From NCBI GenBank assembly GCA_028284395.1, contig JANQRV010000297.1, forward strand, positions 1 to 34,743: 34,743 bases of DNA. The letters run 5' to 3'. The position numbers and the translations under genes were made by a program. The stretch is from Saprospiraceae bacterium (lineage in GTDB: Bacteria; Bacteroidota; Bacteroidia; Chitinophagales; Saprospiraceae). Below are positions 1 through 8,192 of the stretch, one piece after another. How positions within the stretch are numbered: the stretch's first letter is position 1; every line of letters starts with the position of its first letter. The notes beneath the pieces were generated by a model, which saw nothing but the letters and a program-made list of their open reading frames with translations, was not told where the DNA came from and ran no database searches.

Positions 1-1
1 A

Positions 2-925
2 AATTACGATTTGGATATCGACCAGGGTTACTTCTCTATGTCAGAACTGGAAAACAATCGCGACATCGGATTCTACATCTATGGCTACAAGGCTTCGACG
101 TACAAAATCAAAATTGTACGCGAAAACGAAGCCACGCTCAAAAGTGAGCGTTTGCCGGAAAAGATTTACAACTATGTATTCGACAACGTCAATGACCAAA
201 ACGCACACATCAACTTGAAGGTCAACGGCACGCTGTTCCACTATACGGATGGTGCACGTCAAAAGGGGGTACGCCTTTCGATGAAAGAAAGTATTGCCTC
301 GGCCACCGATGATGGTCAGATGTACCAAGACACCAAGCGGGATCGGGGATATTATCTTGAATCAATACAAGTATCGATCAAGCCGATCAGCGGAGCTCAG
401 CACGTCTACTTCGCCGCAGATAGCCCCAAAACAGACACCCAGAGCGGTCAAAGGTCCATTACCAGTTCCGTTGACGTTTCCGCAGAGTTCAACTCCAGCG
501 GCGGAGCCCTGGGCGGCGGAATCGGCACTTCCACTACTTGGTCGCAAGATTTCACCGACTATGCTTACTTTAACCGCTCGGACGGCACGAATGAACTGAA
601 ACACTTCATCAAGATGTCCAGCAGTTCGATTGGGCCATACAGCACCCCCCACGACTTAATCGACCTGAGTGCCGGCGGGCAATTTAGCGGTACTCCGCTG
701 GGAACGGTGCCTTACCAGGCCAAAAACAACATGCCGATCATGGCACAAGGTCTATGGAAAACACACGATCCGAATTTCAAGGGCACCGTTACCTTCGAAG
801 CCCGCGTGGATATGACACTTCAGCATATGCACGTAGACAACCATTTCTTCAGCTACGATTGGAAGAGCAATTCGAAATCGCGCTACGCTTATGTACGTTA
901 CGTAGTTGATTTCTCAAAAGTCTAA
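2..925 (+). CDS. Leukocidin/hemolysin-like beta-barrel pore-forming toxin (5' partial)
   Basis: The reading frame is open from the window edge to the stop at 925, so the N-terminus, including any signal peptide, is missing. I recognise the fold pattern of the leukocidin/hemolysin (alpha-toxin, Vibrio cytolysin) family by eye. A glycine- and serine-rich, polar/apolar alternating stretch (SVDVSAEFNSSGGALGG, then IGTSTTWS) sits where the membrane-inserting prestem lies. It is followed by a SIGPYS segment resembling the WGPYD region of alpha-toxin. The C-terminal pattern is MPIMAQGLWKTHDPNF, an alternating VTFEARVDMTL strand and a final YVRYVVDFSKV strand, like the family's closing KYEVNW-type strand. 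Such proteins are secreted as monomers and assemble into oligomeric membrane pores. A role in attacking eukaryotic or bacterial prey is inference. A stem-loop repeat follows 14 bases after the stop. Alternative: another secreted beta-rich protein. Confidence 0.6.
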   Translation, partial: NYDLDIDQGYFSMSELENNRDIGFYIYGYKASTYKIKIVRENEATLKSERLPEKIYNYVFDNVNDQNAHINLKVNGTLFHYTDGARQKGVRLSMKESIASATDDGQMYQDTKRDRGYYLESIQVSIKPISGAQHVYFAADSPKTDTQSGQRSITSSVDVSAEFNSSGGALGGGIGTSTTWSQDFTDYAYFNRSDGTNELKHFIKMSSSSIGPYSTPHDLIDLSAGGQFSGTPLGTVPYQAKNNMPIMAQGLWKTHDPNFKGTVTFEARVDMTLQHMHVDNHFFSYDWKSNSKSRYAYVRYVVDFSKV

Positions 926-939
926 ATGAGGTGTAGATT

Positions 940-970
940 GATCTGGTAAATCTCCAAGATTTGCCAGATC
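940..970 (+). repeat. Dispersed stem-loop repeat, copy 1
   Basis: A 14-nt arm GATCTGGTAAATCT (940-953), a 3-nt loop and the arm AGATTTGCCAGATC (957-970) form a stem with one U-G wobble. The same arms recur at 7839-7868 and 9902-9931. This copy lies between the convergent 3' ends of the pore-toxin gene and the M43 protease relic. No clear T-run follows, so it is closer to a REP-like element than to a canonical terminator. Confidence 0.85.
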
Positions 971-983
971 TTATCTTGCATCA

Positions 984-1503
984 TCAATCCACCAATTCCT
1001 TCCTCCTAGGACTATTCCGCAACACCTGCAACATCCGTTGTTTTTGTTGGAGCGTAAATACATTCATACAGCCATCATTAGTATAGTCCATATAATTCTC
1101 AAACATATTGGCGGAACCGCAGGAAAAGCTTGCATTAGGGCAGCCCTAGCCAATGCCCTACTTCATGGGTGGTAGTCCTTCCAAGGTCATAGGGGGCTAT
1201 CAGATCGGGGAAGTCTCCTTTTTGACTGCTACCGAAATATTTGTAACCAATCACGATGCCATCCGTTTGTGGAGATCCTTCATTCATGTTTAGTCCTTCT
1301 AATCCCGACCGGGAAGGGAATTGTGTATATCCCAAAAGATTGCGTCCAACGAAGCCCCCAAAATTGACGGTCCAAATATTGAAATACCGTTTAGGGTTCC
1401 AGATGGTAGCTGGCTTCAAAACCGTTTCAATCGGATTGCGTGTGCAGGCAAAGCAGCTGCCCAACAGTAATATAGTTGTCAGTAAGAATTTAAAAATATC
1501 CAT
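984..1503 (-). pseudogene. Decayed M43 (pappalysin-type) metalloprotease
   Basis: The minus-strand frame from 1503 starts with a lipoprotein-like signal (MDIFKFLLTTILLLGSCFAC), then jumps directly to core sequence typical of M43 proteases (WNPKRYFNIWTVNFGG, then LLGYTQFP and TDGIVIG). It reaches the zinc motif TTHEVGHWLGLP and stops at 1135, just before the third zinc histidine of HExxHxxGxxH. Past that stop, in another frame, the minus strand encodes NYMDYTNDGCMNVFT, the conserved methionine-turn and C-terminal segment of the same family, ending at 984. The gene has therefore lost the roughly 100-150 residues that family members carry before WNPKRY, and also the segment between the zinc site and the Met-turn, with a frameshift. 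Family members are secreted zinc proteases of about 300 or more residues, so this copy should be inactive. Confidence 0.8.
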
Positions 1504-1853
1504 AGATCAGAAGTTTAGATGTAGGATTACGGAAGAATGTACTGGAGGAAAAACACTTCAGATACCTGGCAAAGATTGAGGCATTGTCCCAGGGCCAAAA
1601 GTATTTTCAATGATTGGTAGGATCTATTCAATGAAGGACGACATTCATGCAAAACTTCACAACTTTTACCGGTTCTTAAGAGTTCTTTTCAGCTAATTGA
1701 ATTTTACCGGCTACTCATTGAAATATTTTGCCGGCCAAAGGTATTCCGACTTTCTTTGTGCTTGTCAATTGGAAATTATGAATAACCAAACGGTACTTCA
1801 TCGATTCCACAAGAAATTCAATCCATTTATTTCTTAACCAAAATCTATTTTTG
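1504..1853. other. Intergenic region
   Basis: The 350 bases between the divergent M43 relic and the PepSY-like gene hold no convincing ORF, RNA or repeat. They presumably carry the promoter of the downstream gene, but I could not assign boxes. Confidence 0.5.
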
Positions 1854-2378
1854 ATGAAAACACTATTTGTTTTCCTGCTATCCCTATGCCTGTCTGGCGT
1901 TACTTTTGCACAACTTAATTTCTCCGTACAAAAAGTGTCTGCGGAGGACGTCCCGGCAGAGGCAATCGCTACCCAGGCGGCTAGTTTTTCAGCTGCCGTA
2001 CGCTCTTGGGAAAAACAGAATGCTAACACCCGAGGAAAGGCGGTCACTCGCTACGTAGCTAGTTTCACGGAGCAATCTAAAACGGTGACAAGAGCGCGTT
2101 ACACCAGCAATGGGAAGGGTCTAACTGCAACCACCTATTACGGTACTGCTGCCTTGCTACCTACCGTTATCCAGGATGCAGCAGCCACCAATTATCCTGC
2201 TTACAGTCTGAAAAGTGGAGAAAAGATCATTTACATTCCTACGAAGCAGAATATTTTCCGTCTCCGTCTGAGAAAAGGAGCTCAAAAATTAGTGATTTAT
2301 GTTGACAACAACGGCCAAGAATTAGAAAAAGAAGAGTTGCCGGAGCCGGTAGTTGAAGACGAAAATATGTCACACTGA
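1854..2378 (+). CDS. Secreted PepSY-like (BLIP-like) protein
   Basis: The 174-residue protein begins with a signal peptide (MKTLFVFLLSLCLSGVTFAQ). The ATG at 1854 is preferred over the in-frame TTG at 1851. The mature part follows the pattern of Bacteroidota PepSY-like/beta-lactamase-inhibitor-like domains: VPAEAIATQAASF near the start, a tryptophan (RSWEK), a strand with RYVASF, an ARYTSNGKGLTAT turn, LPTVIQDAAATNYPAYSL, and a strand IIYIP followed by LVIYVDNNGQEL. The tail is acidic. Such proteins are periplasmic or outer-membrane-associated and their targets are usually unknown. It appears to be monocistronic, followed by a terminator at 2403. The family assignment is by pattern only. Confidence 0.65.
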   Translation: MKTLFVFLLSLCLSGVTFAQLNFSVQKVSAEDVPAEAIATQAASFSAAVRSWEKQNANTRGKAVTRYVASFTEQSKTVTRARYTSNGKGLTATTYYGTAALLPTVIQDAAATNYPAYSLKSGEKIIYIPTKQNIFRLRLRKGAQKLVIYVDNNGQELEKEELPEPVVEDENMSH

Positions 2379-2402
2379 TAAATTGATCATAGGTGAAGTC
2401 TT

Positions 2403-2438
2403 TAGCCCTGCAAGATGTTTTGCGGGGCTATTTTTTTT
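2403..2438 (+). terminator. Rho-independent terminator
   Basis: TAGCCCTGCAA (2403-2413) pairs with TTGCGGGGCTA (2420-2430) with one wobble, and an eight-T run follows at 2431-2438. It ends the PepSY-like gene and separates it from the convergent LytTR regulator. Confidence 0.9.
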
Positions 2439-2441
2439 GTT

Positions 2442-3155
2442 TTACTTAAAGAATATCCAATCCACAATTTCATCCTTTTTACCTCTGCTGATTGGAATTT
2501 TTTGATTGCCGATCTCCAATCTATTGCCCTCTAGACTGCTAACCTTGTTTTTAGCGACAATGAAGGATTTGTGAACTCGAATAAAGTTTTCTGCCGGTAG
2601 GATTTCCTCCAGGTTTTTGAGGCTTTCCAGCGTAATCAGACGGGTTTCCTTGCATACAAGACGAACGTATTCTTTCAGCCCTTCCACATACAAGATATCG
2701 TCAAAATAGACTTTCACAATTTTACCGTCGACTTTGATCGAAAAGAAGTCTTTACTGGTGGTCGGCAACAGAAGGGTTTGCTCTTCCCGCCGGGAGTAAT
2801 GTTGTTCTTTTGCCTTATTGACGGCTTGGAGGAAACGTTCGAAAGAAAAGGGCTTGAGTAGATAATCTATGGCGTTCAATTCAAAAGCTTCAATGGCATA
2901 TTCGCTGTAGGCAGTAGTGAAAATGACATTGGGTGGGTTTTTCAACGTTTTTAAAAGGTTATTTCCCGATAGGGTGGGCATCTGAATGTCAAGGAAAAGC
3001 AAATCAATGGCATGTTGATTCAGTATGTGCAGTGCTGCCATGGGAGATTTTACCTTATCAATAATTTCGAGCTCGGGTACTTTTTGGCTAAATCCTTCCA
3101 GCAGTTGCAGCGCCAGGTATTCGTCATCAACTAAAAGAGTTTTAATTTTGGCCAT
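2442..3155 (-). CDS. LytTR-family response regulator
   Basis: The 237-residue protein has an N-terminal receiver domain (about 1-120) and a C-terminal LytTR DNA-binding domain (about 138-235). The receiver shows the acidic pair in LLVDDEY (D10, D11), the phospho-acceptor aspartate in LLFLDIQMP (D56), the TTAYSEYA switch segment and the lysine in LLKPF. The LytTR part contains ILYVEGLKEYVRL and FIRVHKSFIV, its hallmarks. I chose the ATG at 3155 (MAKIKTLLVDDEY) because the longer frame adds 40 residues unrelated to the family. The start overlaps the end of the upstream sensor kinase by 14 bases, so the two are translationally coupled and almost certainly form one two-component system. Target genes are unknown. 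Confidence 0.93.
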   Translation of the reverse strand: MAKIKTLLVDDEYLALQLLEGFSQKVPELEIIDKVKSPMAALHILNQHAIDLLFLDIQMPTLSGNNLLKTLKNPPNVIFTTAYSEYAIEAFELNAIDYLLKPFSFERFLQAVNKAKEQHYSRREEQTLLLPTTSKDFFSIKVDGKIVKVYFDDILYVEGLKEYVRLVCKETRLITLESLKNLEEILPAENFIRVHKSFIVAKNKVSSLEGNRLEIGNQKIPISRGKKDEIVDWIFFK

Positions 3156-4185
3156 GAGCAAGCTGTAATTTAAAATGAACAAAAAACTGATCCGCCTGAT
3201 CCTGAATATCGAGTTGATATTGCCCGTTGTATTTGAGCTCCAATCGCTTCTTAATGTTGACCAATCCCACACCACTTTGCTTGTCCTTTTGTTGGTCCTG
3301 GTTGTTTTTAGAATTGATTATTTTAAAATTGAGGAGATCATTTTTTACACTTAGGTCGGCCTTTAAAAATGCATCGTCATTGGTGTTAAAATCACCGTGT
3401 TTAAAGCCATTTTCCAGGAAGGGTATCAGAATCATCGGTTCAACCAATTGGTGATCATTCACTCCGGTATAATCAAACCGGACATTGGCCGGTTCTTCCA
3501 TGCGCATCTGAAATAAGCCGATAAATTCTTCAATATGCTGGACCTCTTTTTTTAAGCTGACCTTTTTTTCTTGGCTATCGTAAATGACGTAGCGCAATAG
3601 TTTAGAAAGCTTCAAAACCATCTCTGCGGTCTGTTTGGAATCTACTACGGCTAAAGCATATATATTGTTGAGCGTATTGAACAGAAAATGCGGATTGATC
3701 TGACCTCTAAGTGCCTGAAGTTGTGCTTCACGGTGCTCATTAATGATTGAAAGATTCCGTTTTTCAGTCTCGTACCGATTGTATACCAATTGATATAAAA
3801 TACCAATTACTACCGAGGCTAAGTTCGTGATGAAGGCTGCCAGATACAGACTTGGCCGGTCCTCGATAAACTGATACTCTTTCAAGGCAAGTGGGAAATA
3901 AGTGTTTGATTCTCCCCTAAGAATAGTGACAATGGCGATAAAGGCGACGGCGATAAGGGAAAATTGTCCGTATTTCTTTTTTTCCAAATACTGGTTCACC
4001 AGCCACAAAATACCGTAGAAGAGTGTTGCCGCCGGCAAGACATTGGCGAGTCCCCGCAAAATGCTATTCTTCCATGGCATGAACTGTTTAAATATCAAAC
4101 AAACTGCCAATAAAATGCTTAGCCAAATGACGGTATGGAGTACGGTCTTCAATTTACGATTCCAATTTTCCTTCAGCGTATTCAT
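3142..4185 (-). CDS. LytS-type membrane sensor histidine kinase
   Basis: The protein has 347 residues with about four hydrophobic membrane segments in the first 135 residues (about 14-33, 46-66, 75-91 and 113-134). A short linker leads to the His_kinase domain of the LytS/YehU class. The phospho-accepting histidine lies in QINPHFLFNTLNN (H166), and LIPFLENGFKHG forms the N-box of the ATPase part, with GVGLVNIKKRLEL as the G-box. There is no separate periplasmic sensor domain, so sensing is probably through the membrane segments. It is the first gene of a two-gene operon with the LytTR regulator that overlaps its end. The stimulus cannot be deduced from sequence. Confidence 0.93.
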   Translation of the reverse strand: MNTLKENWNRKLKTVLHTVIWLSILLAVCLIFKQFMPWKNSILRGLANVLPAATLFYGILWLVNQYLEKKKYGQFSLIAVAFIAIVTILRGESNTYFPLALKEYQFIEDRPSLYLAAFITNLASVVIGILYQLVYNRYETEKRNLSIINEHREAQLQALRGQINPHFLFNTLNNIYALAVVDSKQTAEMVLKLSKLLRYVIYDSQEKKVSLKKEVQHIEEFIGLFQMRMEEPANVRFDYTGVNDHQLVEPMILIPFLENGFKHGDFNTNDDAFLKADLSVKNDLLNFKIINSKNNQDQQKDKQSGVGLVNIKKRLELKYNGQYQLDIQDQADQFFVHFKLQLAHGQN

Positions 4186-4448
4186 GATGCTAAATTAATC
4201 AATACGGATGCTTTACAGGTTGATATTCAATGTGCCGTAATATTGTTTCAACCAATGGTTAAAATCTGTTGATCAAAGGAGCCTGGAGACCGTGCATCGT
4301 CACAGACAGTTGATTGAATTATTTCTACCAATGGTTGAATGCTTTTGCTGTCGATGGCTTTTCCCCCTTCCTTTGCAATGCGGATTAATTCCAGGTTCAT
4401 ATATCAACCTCCTAAAACCTCTTTCTAAATGCCTTAAAACAAATTAGC

Positions 4449-5228
4449 ATGATCGAGTTTAATTTGAATTATTGGACACCCCTGGTTATTAATTTCTTCA
4501 GATACTTTATAATGGCCGGAATCCCCTTTTTGATTTTTTACCGACTTTATCCCGACTTCTTCTCAAAAAACAAAATCCAGGACCGCTTTGCTAAACAAAA
4601 AGACTTTGTTCGAGAGATCAGACATTCGCTGCAAACCACTCTGATCATCGTGGTGGTTGGAATATTGATATTGAAAACCCCACTCAATGAATGGACCTTG
4701 GTTTATAAAAATCTCTTTGACTACTCACTTTGGTGGGTTCCCCTTAGTCTGTTCCTAACATTAATTTTACACGATGCCTATTTTTATTGGATCCACCGTT
4801 TCATGCATCATCCATGGGTATACAAAAGGGTTCATTTGGTGCACCACAAATCAGTAAATCCGTCGCCTTGGACGTCTTACTCCTTTCACGTTTATGAAAG
4901 TTTTTTGGAAGCATTGATCGCACCCATCATTTTATGCTTGATCCCACTGCATCCGTTGTCATTAATTCTATTCACCACCATATCATTTGGATTTAATGTG
5001 TACGGACATTTGGGGTATGAAATTACGCCAAAGTGGTTTCGGAATTCCTACCTGTTTGAAATCATGAATACCTCGACTCATCACAACATCCATCATGCTA
5101 CATCTAAGGGCAATTATGGATTGTACTTCAGGTTTTGGGATCGTTTGATGGGCACAGAATATCCCGATTATGTAAAGGAATACGATGAAATTCAAGATAG
5201 AAGGTTTGGCCACGCTGATGGACAGTAA
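4449..5228 (+). CDS. Sterol desaturase / fatty acid hydroxylase family protein
   Basis: The 259-residue integral membrane protein has hydrophobic helices at roughly 10-32, 60-76, 95-108 and 152-185. The di-iron histidine clusters of the fatty acid hydroxylase superfamily are all present in the right order: HDAYFYWIHRFMHH (H108, H116, H120, H121), HLVHHKS (H129, H132, H133) and THHNIHH (H211, H212, H215, H216), followed by YGLYFRFWDRLMGTEY. Members use a di-iron centre and O2 to hydroxylate or desaturate lipids in the membrane. The substrate cannot be told from sequence. The gene is divergent from the LytS kinase and convergent with the S41 peptidase. The length is normal for the family. Confidence 0.93.
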   Translation: MIEFNLNYWTPLVINFFRYFIMAGIPFLIFYRLYPDFFSKNKIQDRFAKQKDFVREIRHSLQTTLIIVVVGILILKTPLNEWTLVYKNLFDYSLWWVPLSLFLTLILHDAYFYWIHRFMHHPWVYKRVHLVHHKSVNPSPWTSYSFHVYESFLEALIAPIILCLIPLHPLSLILFTTISFGFNVYGHLGYEITPKWFRNSYLFEIMNTSTHHNIHHATSKGNYGLYFRFWDRLMGTEYPDYVKEYDEIQDRRFGHADGQ

Positions 5229-5376
5229 AAAACACAAATATCTGAGTTACTGGTTTGATTTTACTTTTCTGTATTTGTTTGGTGTAGTGCCTTTTAGTTA
5301 TACGACAAAGTTGGACCTACTCAAGCTGACAAATGGATACCTTTTGCTTAAGGTGCCTAAAACTACCCTTGGTTGA
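5218..5376 (+). CDS. Possible small ORF overlapping the hydroxylase stop
   Basis: An ATG at 5218, overlapping the hydroxylase end in a different frame, opens a 52-residue frame starting MDSKKHKYLSYW with a hydrophobic middle (FDFTFLYLFGVVPFSY). It could be a small membrane protein or the remnant of a larger gene. It runs into the 3' end of the convergent S41 peptidase gene. I recognise no family, and it may be chance. Confidence 0.2.
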   Translation: MDSKKHKYLSYWFDFTFLYLFGVVPFSYTTKLDLLKLTNGYLLLKVPKTTLG

Positions 5377-6718
5377 TTAAGGAAATCACTTTTTTGATGT
5401 GAAGATCTACCCCTTTCGAATAAGTTTCGAAGGTAGGTTCGATTTCATGATCTGGCAGTAGGCCTCTGTTGATTGTCTTTTGTTGGGTAGATGTTGGATA
5501 TAGAATATGGTACCTGGGTATGCCTATGTTCATTTTGGTATTTGGTAAATTGATATCCTGTGTTGACCCTGCTGCAAACCCTTCGTAGCGCGTTCCCGTT
5601 TCCGTTCCAATCACCGTAGCATTTCCATACTCCTTTAGAAATCGAGCCAGTGAACTTCCCGCTGAGAATGTTTTTCCGTTGACCAAAACATAGATTGAAC
5701 CTTTGAAAGCCAATTTTGAAGCATTCGGAATATTGTAAATCCGATTTTTACCTTCCCAGGATATCGTTGTCTTTAAAGGTTCGTCGATGCTAGAAGATTT
5801 TAATATAAACGGCACCATGTCGTCCGCAAATTCATTTCGTCCGCCAGTGTTGTTTCTGAGGTCAATGACCAAGTTTTGGACTTCCTTCTCTTTTAATTCT
5901 GCAAATATAGTTTTGTACAGTTTTTTGGATTTTACCTCAAATTTATTGACTCTCCTAAAATCAAAAGAGGGTAGTTTTAAAAGCGCGTAGGTGTCATTAA
6001 TTTCAAAGGAGTGAAAACTTTCATTCACGGATGAGCTTTCAGGTTTTTCCTTGGAATAATATTTTTTGAGGTTTTTGATTTGGTCTGACCTTACGAGTGC
6101 TTTGATATGAACCGTTCTTTCCTTTTTATTCTTGTCGAGTAGGCTGATTTCAAAGGTCTTCGTTTGCTGGATATGGAAGTAATAGAGCGTTGGGAATCCA
6201 TCTTCAATTTTGCGATGGGCATAGGTTGATATTTCACCGTCAGAGGGTGTCAATTCTAACAACTTCTCTAAGATTGACTGAGCGCTCATCCCATTTATGG
6301 TCAAAATTTCATCCCCTTGATCGATATGTTGTTCATCGGAAAAATTCCCGATGACGAATAACCTACCGGCAATGATTTTCACCTGAAGAGGTAAATAGGC
6401 ATAGGAATCCGATAGGATGCCTTTGCGCAACACATCATCCCTGCTTCCGATCTTAAAGTGTCCTTCGTTTGCCAAGGCACAAATCCTGCTAACCGCCGAG
6501 TAGTATTTGAATATAGAAATGGAATCATTCCTTACGTTGCTGATCACTTGAGTCGATAAATCATCGAATTCAGGATGGTAATGGGATAAAGCGGGGTTGT
6601 ACTTCTTAATGTTTTCAGCCAGAAAAGTGAGGTCTTCTACTGCTTCATTGTAGCCTATTTTTTGGGCTATCATTTGACCGTATATCAATAAGAAGCATAT
6701 GAATATTGAGTTCTTCAT
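5363..6718 (-). CDS. Exported S41-family (C-terminal-processing-like) peptidase
   Basis: The protein has 451 residues with a signal peptide (about 1-18, MKNSIFICFLLIYGQMIAQ). An alpha-helical N-terminal region is followed by a PDZ-like segment around residues 115-150 (QGDEILTINGMSAQ) and the S41 catalytic core. In the core, VIDLRNNTGGR (about 285-294) forms the conserved glycine turn and VNGKTFSAGSSLARF (about 347) carries the probable nucleophile serine before Ala-Gly. The downstream GTETGTRYEGFA and the terminal RGLLPDHEIEPT match Bacteroidota members. Such enzymes cut periplasmic or extracellular proteins. The substrate is unknown. The gene stands alone, convergent with the hydroxylase. 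Confidence 0.9.
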   Translation of the reverse strand: MKNSIFICFLLIYGQMIAQKIGYNEAVEDLTFLAENIKKYNPALSHYHPEFDDLSTQVISNVRNDSISIFKYYSAVSRICALANEGHFKIGSRDDVLRKGILSDSYAYLPLQVKIIAGRLFVIGNFSDEQHIDQGDEILTINGMSAQSILEKLLELTPSDGEISTYAHRKIEDGFPTLYYFHIQQTKTFEISLLDKNKKERTVHIKALVRSDQIKNLKKYYSKEKPESSSVNESFHSFEINDTYALLKLPSFDFRRVNKFEVKSKKLYKTIFAELKEKEVQNLVIDLRNNTGGRNEFADDMVPFILKSSSIDEPLKTTISWEGKNRIYNIPNASKLAFKGSIYVLVNGKTFSAGSSLARFLKEYGNATVIGTETGTRYEGFAAGSTQDINLPNTKMNIGIPRYHILYPTSTQQKTINRGLLPDHEIEPTFETYSKGVDLHIKKVISLINQG

Positions 6719-6815
6719 TTTTGGAGCTTAAATTATACTACCAACTCCACAAAACAAATTCATAGATGGCATTTCTACTGCCATCGCTTCGCGGGTAGAG
6801 AGTTTGTCGAAAACA

Positions 6816-7172
6816 CTATTGTACATACGTCATTGTAGCGAGTTTTTCCCGGTATTTTTTCTCTAACATACGCGCAAAGGCTGCTTTGTCATGGCGCAGT
6901 AATTCCATTTGTTTTCCATTCAGGATGGTCGGATGAATATCCCTGAGATGATTGTCACTCCAAGTGGCCAGCTCCACAAGTATGGGGGTTAAAGCCAATC
7001 CCTTATCGGTCAAAAGGTAAAGGTTGGTCTTTTTGTTATTCGGCCGTTTCGTTTTTATAATAACCCCTAATTCTTCCAGCAATTTGAGTTTGGTCGAAGG
7101 AACATTGGTGGCGACACCAATTACGTTCAGCACAACCCTTTTATCCCAACGGGATTGGAGCCCTTTATTCAA
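6816..7172 (-). pseudogene. HxlR-family regulator, 5'-truncated
   Basis: Family sequence runs from the 3' end up to about position 7115-7125. It includes GVATNVPSTKLKLLEELGVI (recognition helix region), YLLTDKGLALTPILVELATWSD (wing and C-terminal helix) and a lysine-rich tail. HxlR proteins normally carry a further 30-45 N-terminal residues, with a conserved cysteine and a helix ending in LRDL. These are absent. The first 19 or so codons of the open frame (from 7172) are instead the antisense of the neighbouring SnoaL-like gene. A chimeric 118-residue protein could still be made, but its winged helix is incomplete. HxlR factors often sit divergently next to the gene they control, which fits the SnoaL-like neighbour. 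Confidence 0.7.
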
Positions 7173-7814
7173 ATGCTACCCGTTCTACAGGACAATGGCA
7201 CAACCGCTGAGAATATTCGGATGTTTCAAGACGGCAATTATGTGTTTATGCACAACGTCTGGAGAAATGCTAAACCATTTGGAGCTGACGAAATGGTACC
7301 ATTTGATATTATTCGCCTAGACGAGGATGGCAAGATCGCCGAACATTGGGATGCAATGACCATTTTGGAAAAAGAAACCGCCAGTGGAAGAACACAGACC
7401 GATGGTCCTACGGTTGCGAAGGATTTAGATAAAACGGCAGCAAATAAAGCATTGGCAAAGGCTATGGTAGAAGATATTCTGATGGGTAAAAATCCCGATA
7501 AGATTGCCGATTACATCAGTGCGGAGCAATACGACCAGCACAACCCTGGTATTAAAGACGGACTGGCTGGTATTGTAGAGGCCGTAAAATACCTCACTGC
7601 TCAAAATAACATGTTTAAATACTCGAAAATCCACAAAGTATTGGGCGAGGGAAATTTTGTACTTACCGTCAGTGAAGGAGAGTGGAATGGGAAACAGCAA
7701 GTTTTCTACGATTTGCTTCGATTTGAAAATGGTAAGGCAGTAGAGCATTGGGATGTAATTCAGGAAATTCCCACTGCAGATTTGGCCAATGAAAATGGAA
7801 TGTTTGGCTTTTAA
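7116..7814 (+). pseudogene. SnoaL-like (NTF2-fold) protein, 5'-truncated
   Basis: Recognisable sequence begins at about 7116 with NYVQHNPFIPTGLEPF, the QHNP motif of SnoaL-like polyketide-cyclase-type proteins. It continues through two NTF2-like units: first DGNYVFMHNVWRN and GKIAEHWDAMT, then YDQHNPGIKDGLAGI and GKAVEHWDVIQEIP near the C-terminus. The helix that normally precedes the first QHNP motif is missing. In frame, a stop lies at 7068 and unrelated HxlR antisense sequence fills 7071-7115. A TTG at 7155 or the ATG at 7170 could start a shortened product. Members have a cone-shaped fold that binds small hydrophobic substrates. The actual reaction is unknown. A stem-loop repeat follows the stop. 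Confidence 0.7.
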
Positions 7815-8192
7815 TCCATTTTTCTATTCATGAGAACCGATCTGGTAAATCTTGAGATTTGCCAGATCTATTGCCTTTGAAGTCTAGCCGGACACAGTAA
7901 TGACTTCGCGTTCACTCGGTAGCTTTTTTGCCTTTGCCTAATATAATCTCCGAATTCAACTTAAGGCAAATCCCAATCTACTGTGAATAGTCATAAACTG
8001 GATAAAATTTTGCAGCCTTTAAACTTTTTTTGAATATTAATGATGTATCCGAAAATTACCGACATAAAATCGTCAATATATTTAGTCGGTATTATTTTCT
8101 TTCGAACAGCTCATGTTCTATTGCTTTAAAACAGTCTTATAATCAAGATGTTTAGCGGGATCTGGTTGCGGAAGGACAAAAAAACATAAATA
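7815..8192. other. Intergenic region holding the stem-loop repeat
   Basis: Apart from repeat copy 2 at 7839-7868, this AT-rich 378-base stretch shows no gene. It must contain the promoter of the GMC oxidoreductase, but I could not pick out boxes with confidence. Confidence 0.5.
7839..7868 (+). repeat. Dispersed stem-loop repeat, copy 2
   Basis: The arms GATCTGGTAAATCT (7839-7852) and AGATTTGCCAGATC (7855-7868) are identical to the other two copies, with a 2-nt spacer TG. The flanks AACC before and TATTGCC after also match copy 3 (TACTGCC). It lies 25 bases after the SnoaL-like stop. Confidence 0.85.

Noticed and set aside
2442..3275. Longer 277-residue version of the first LytTR regulator
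   Set aside because: The extra 40 residues are out-of-frame kinase sequence; the receiver domain starts at MAKIKTLLVDDEY.
4251..4336. ACCAATGGTT occurring twice upstream of the hydroxylase gene as a possible operator
   Set aside because: Only two short copies with unremarkable spacing; could be chance.
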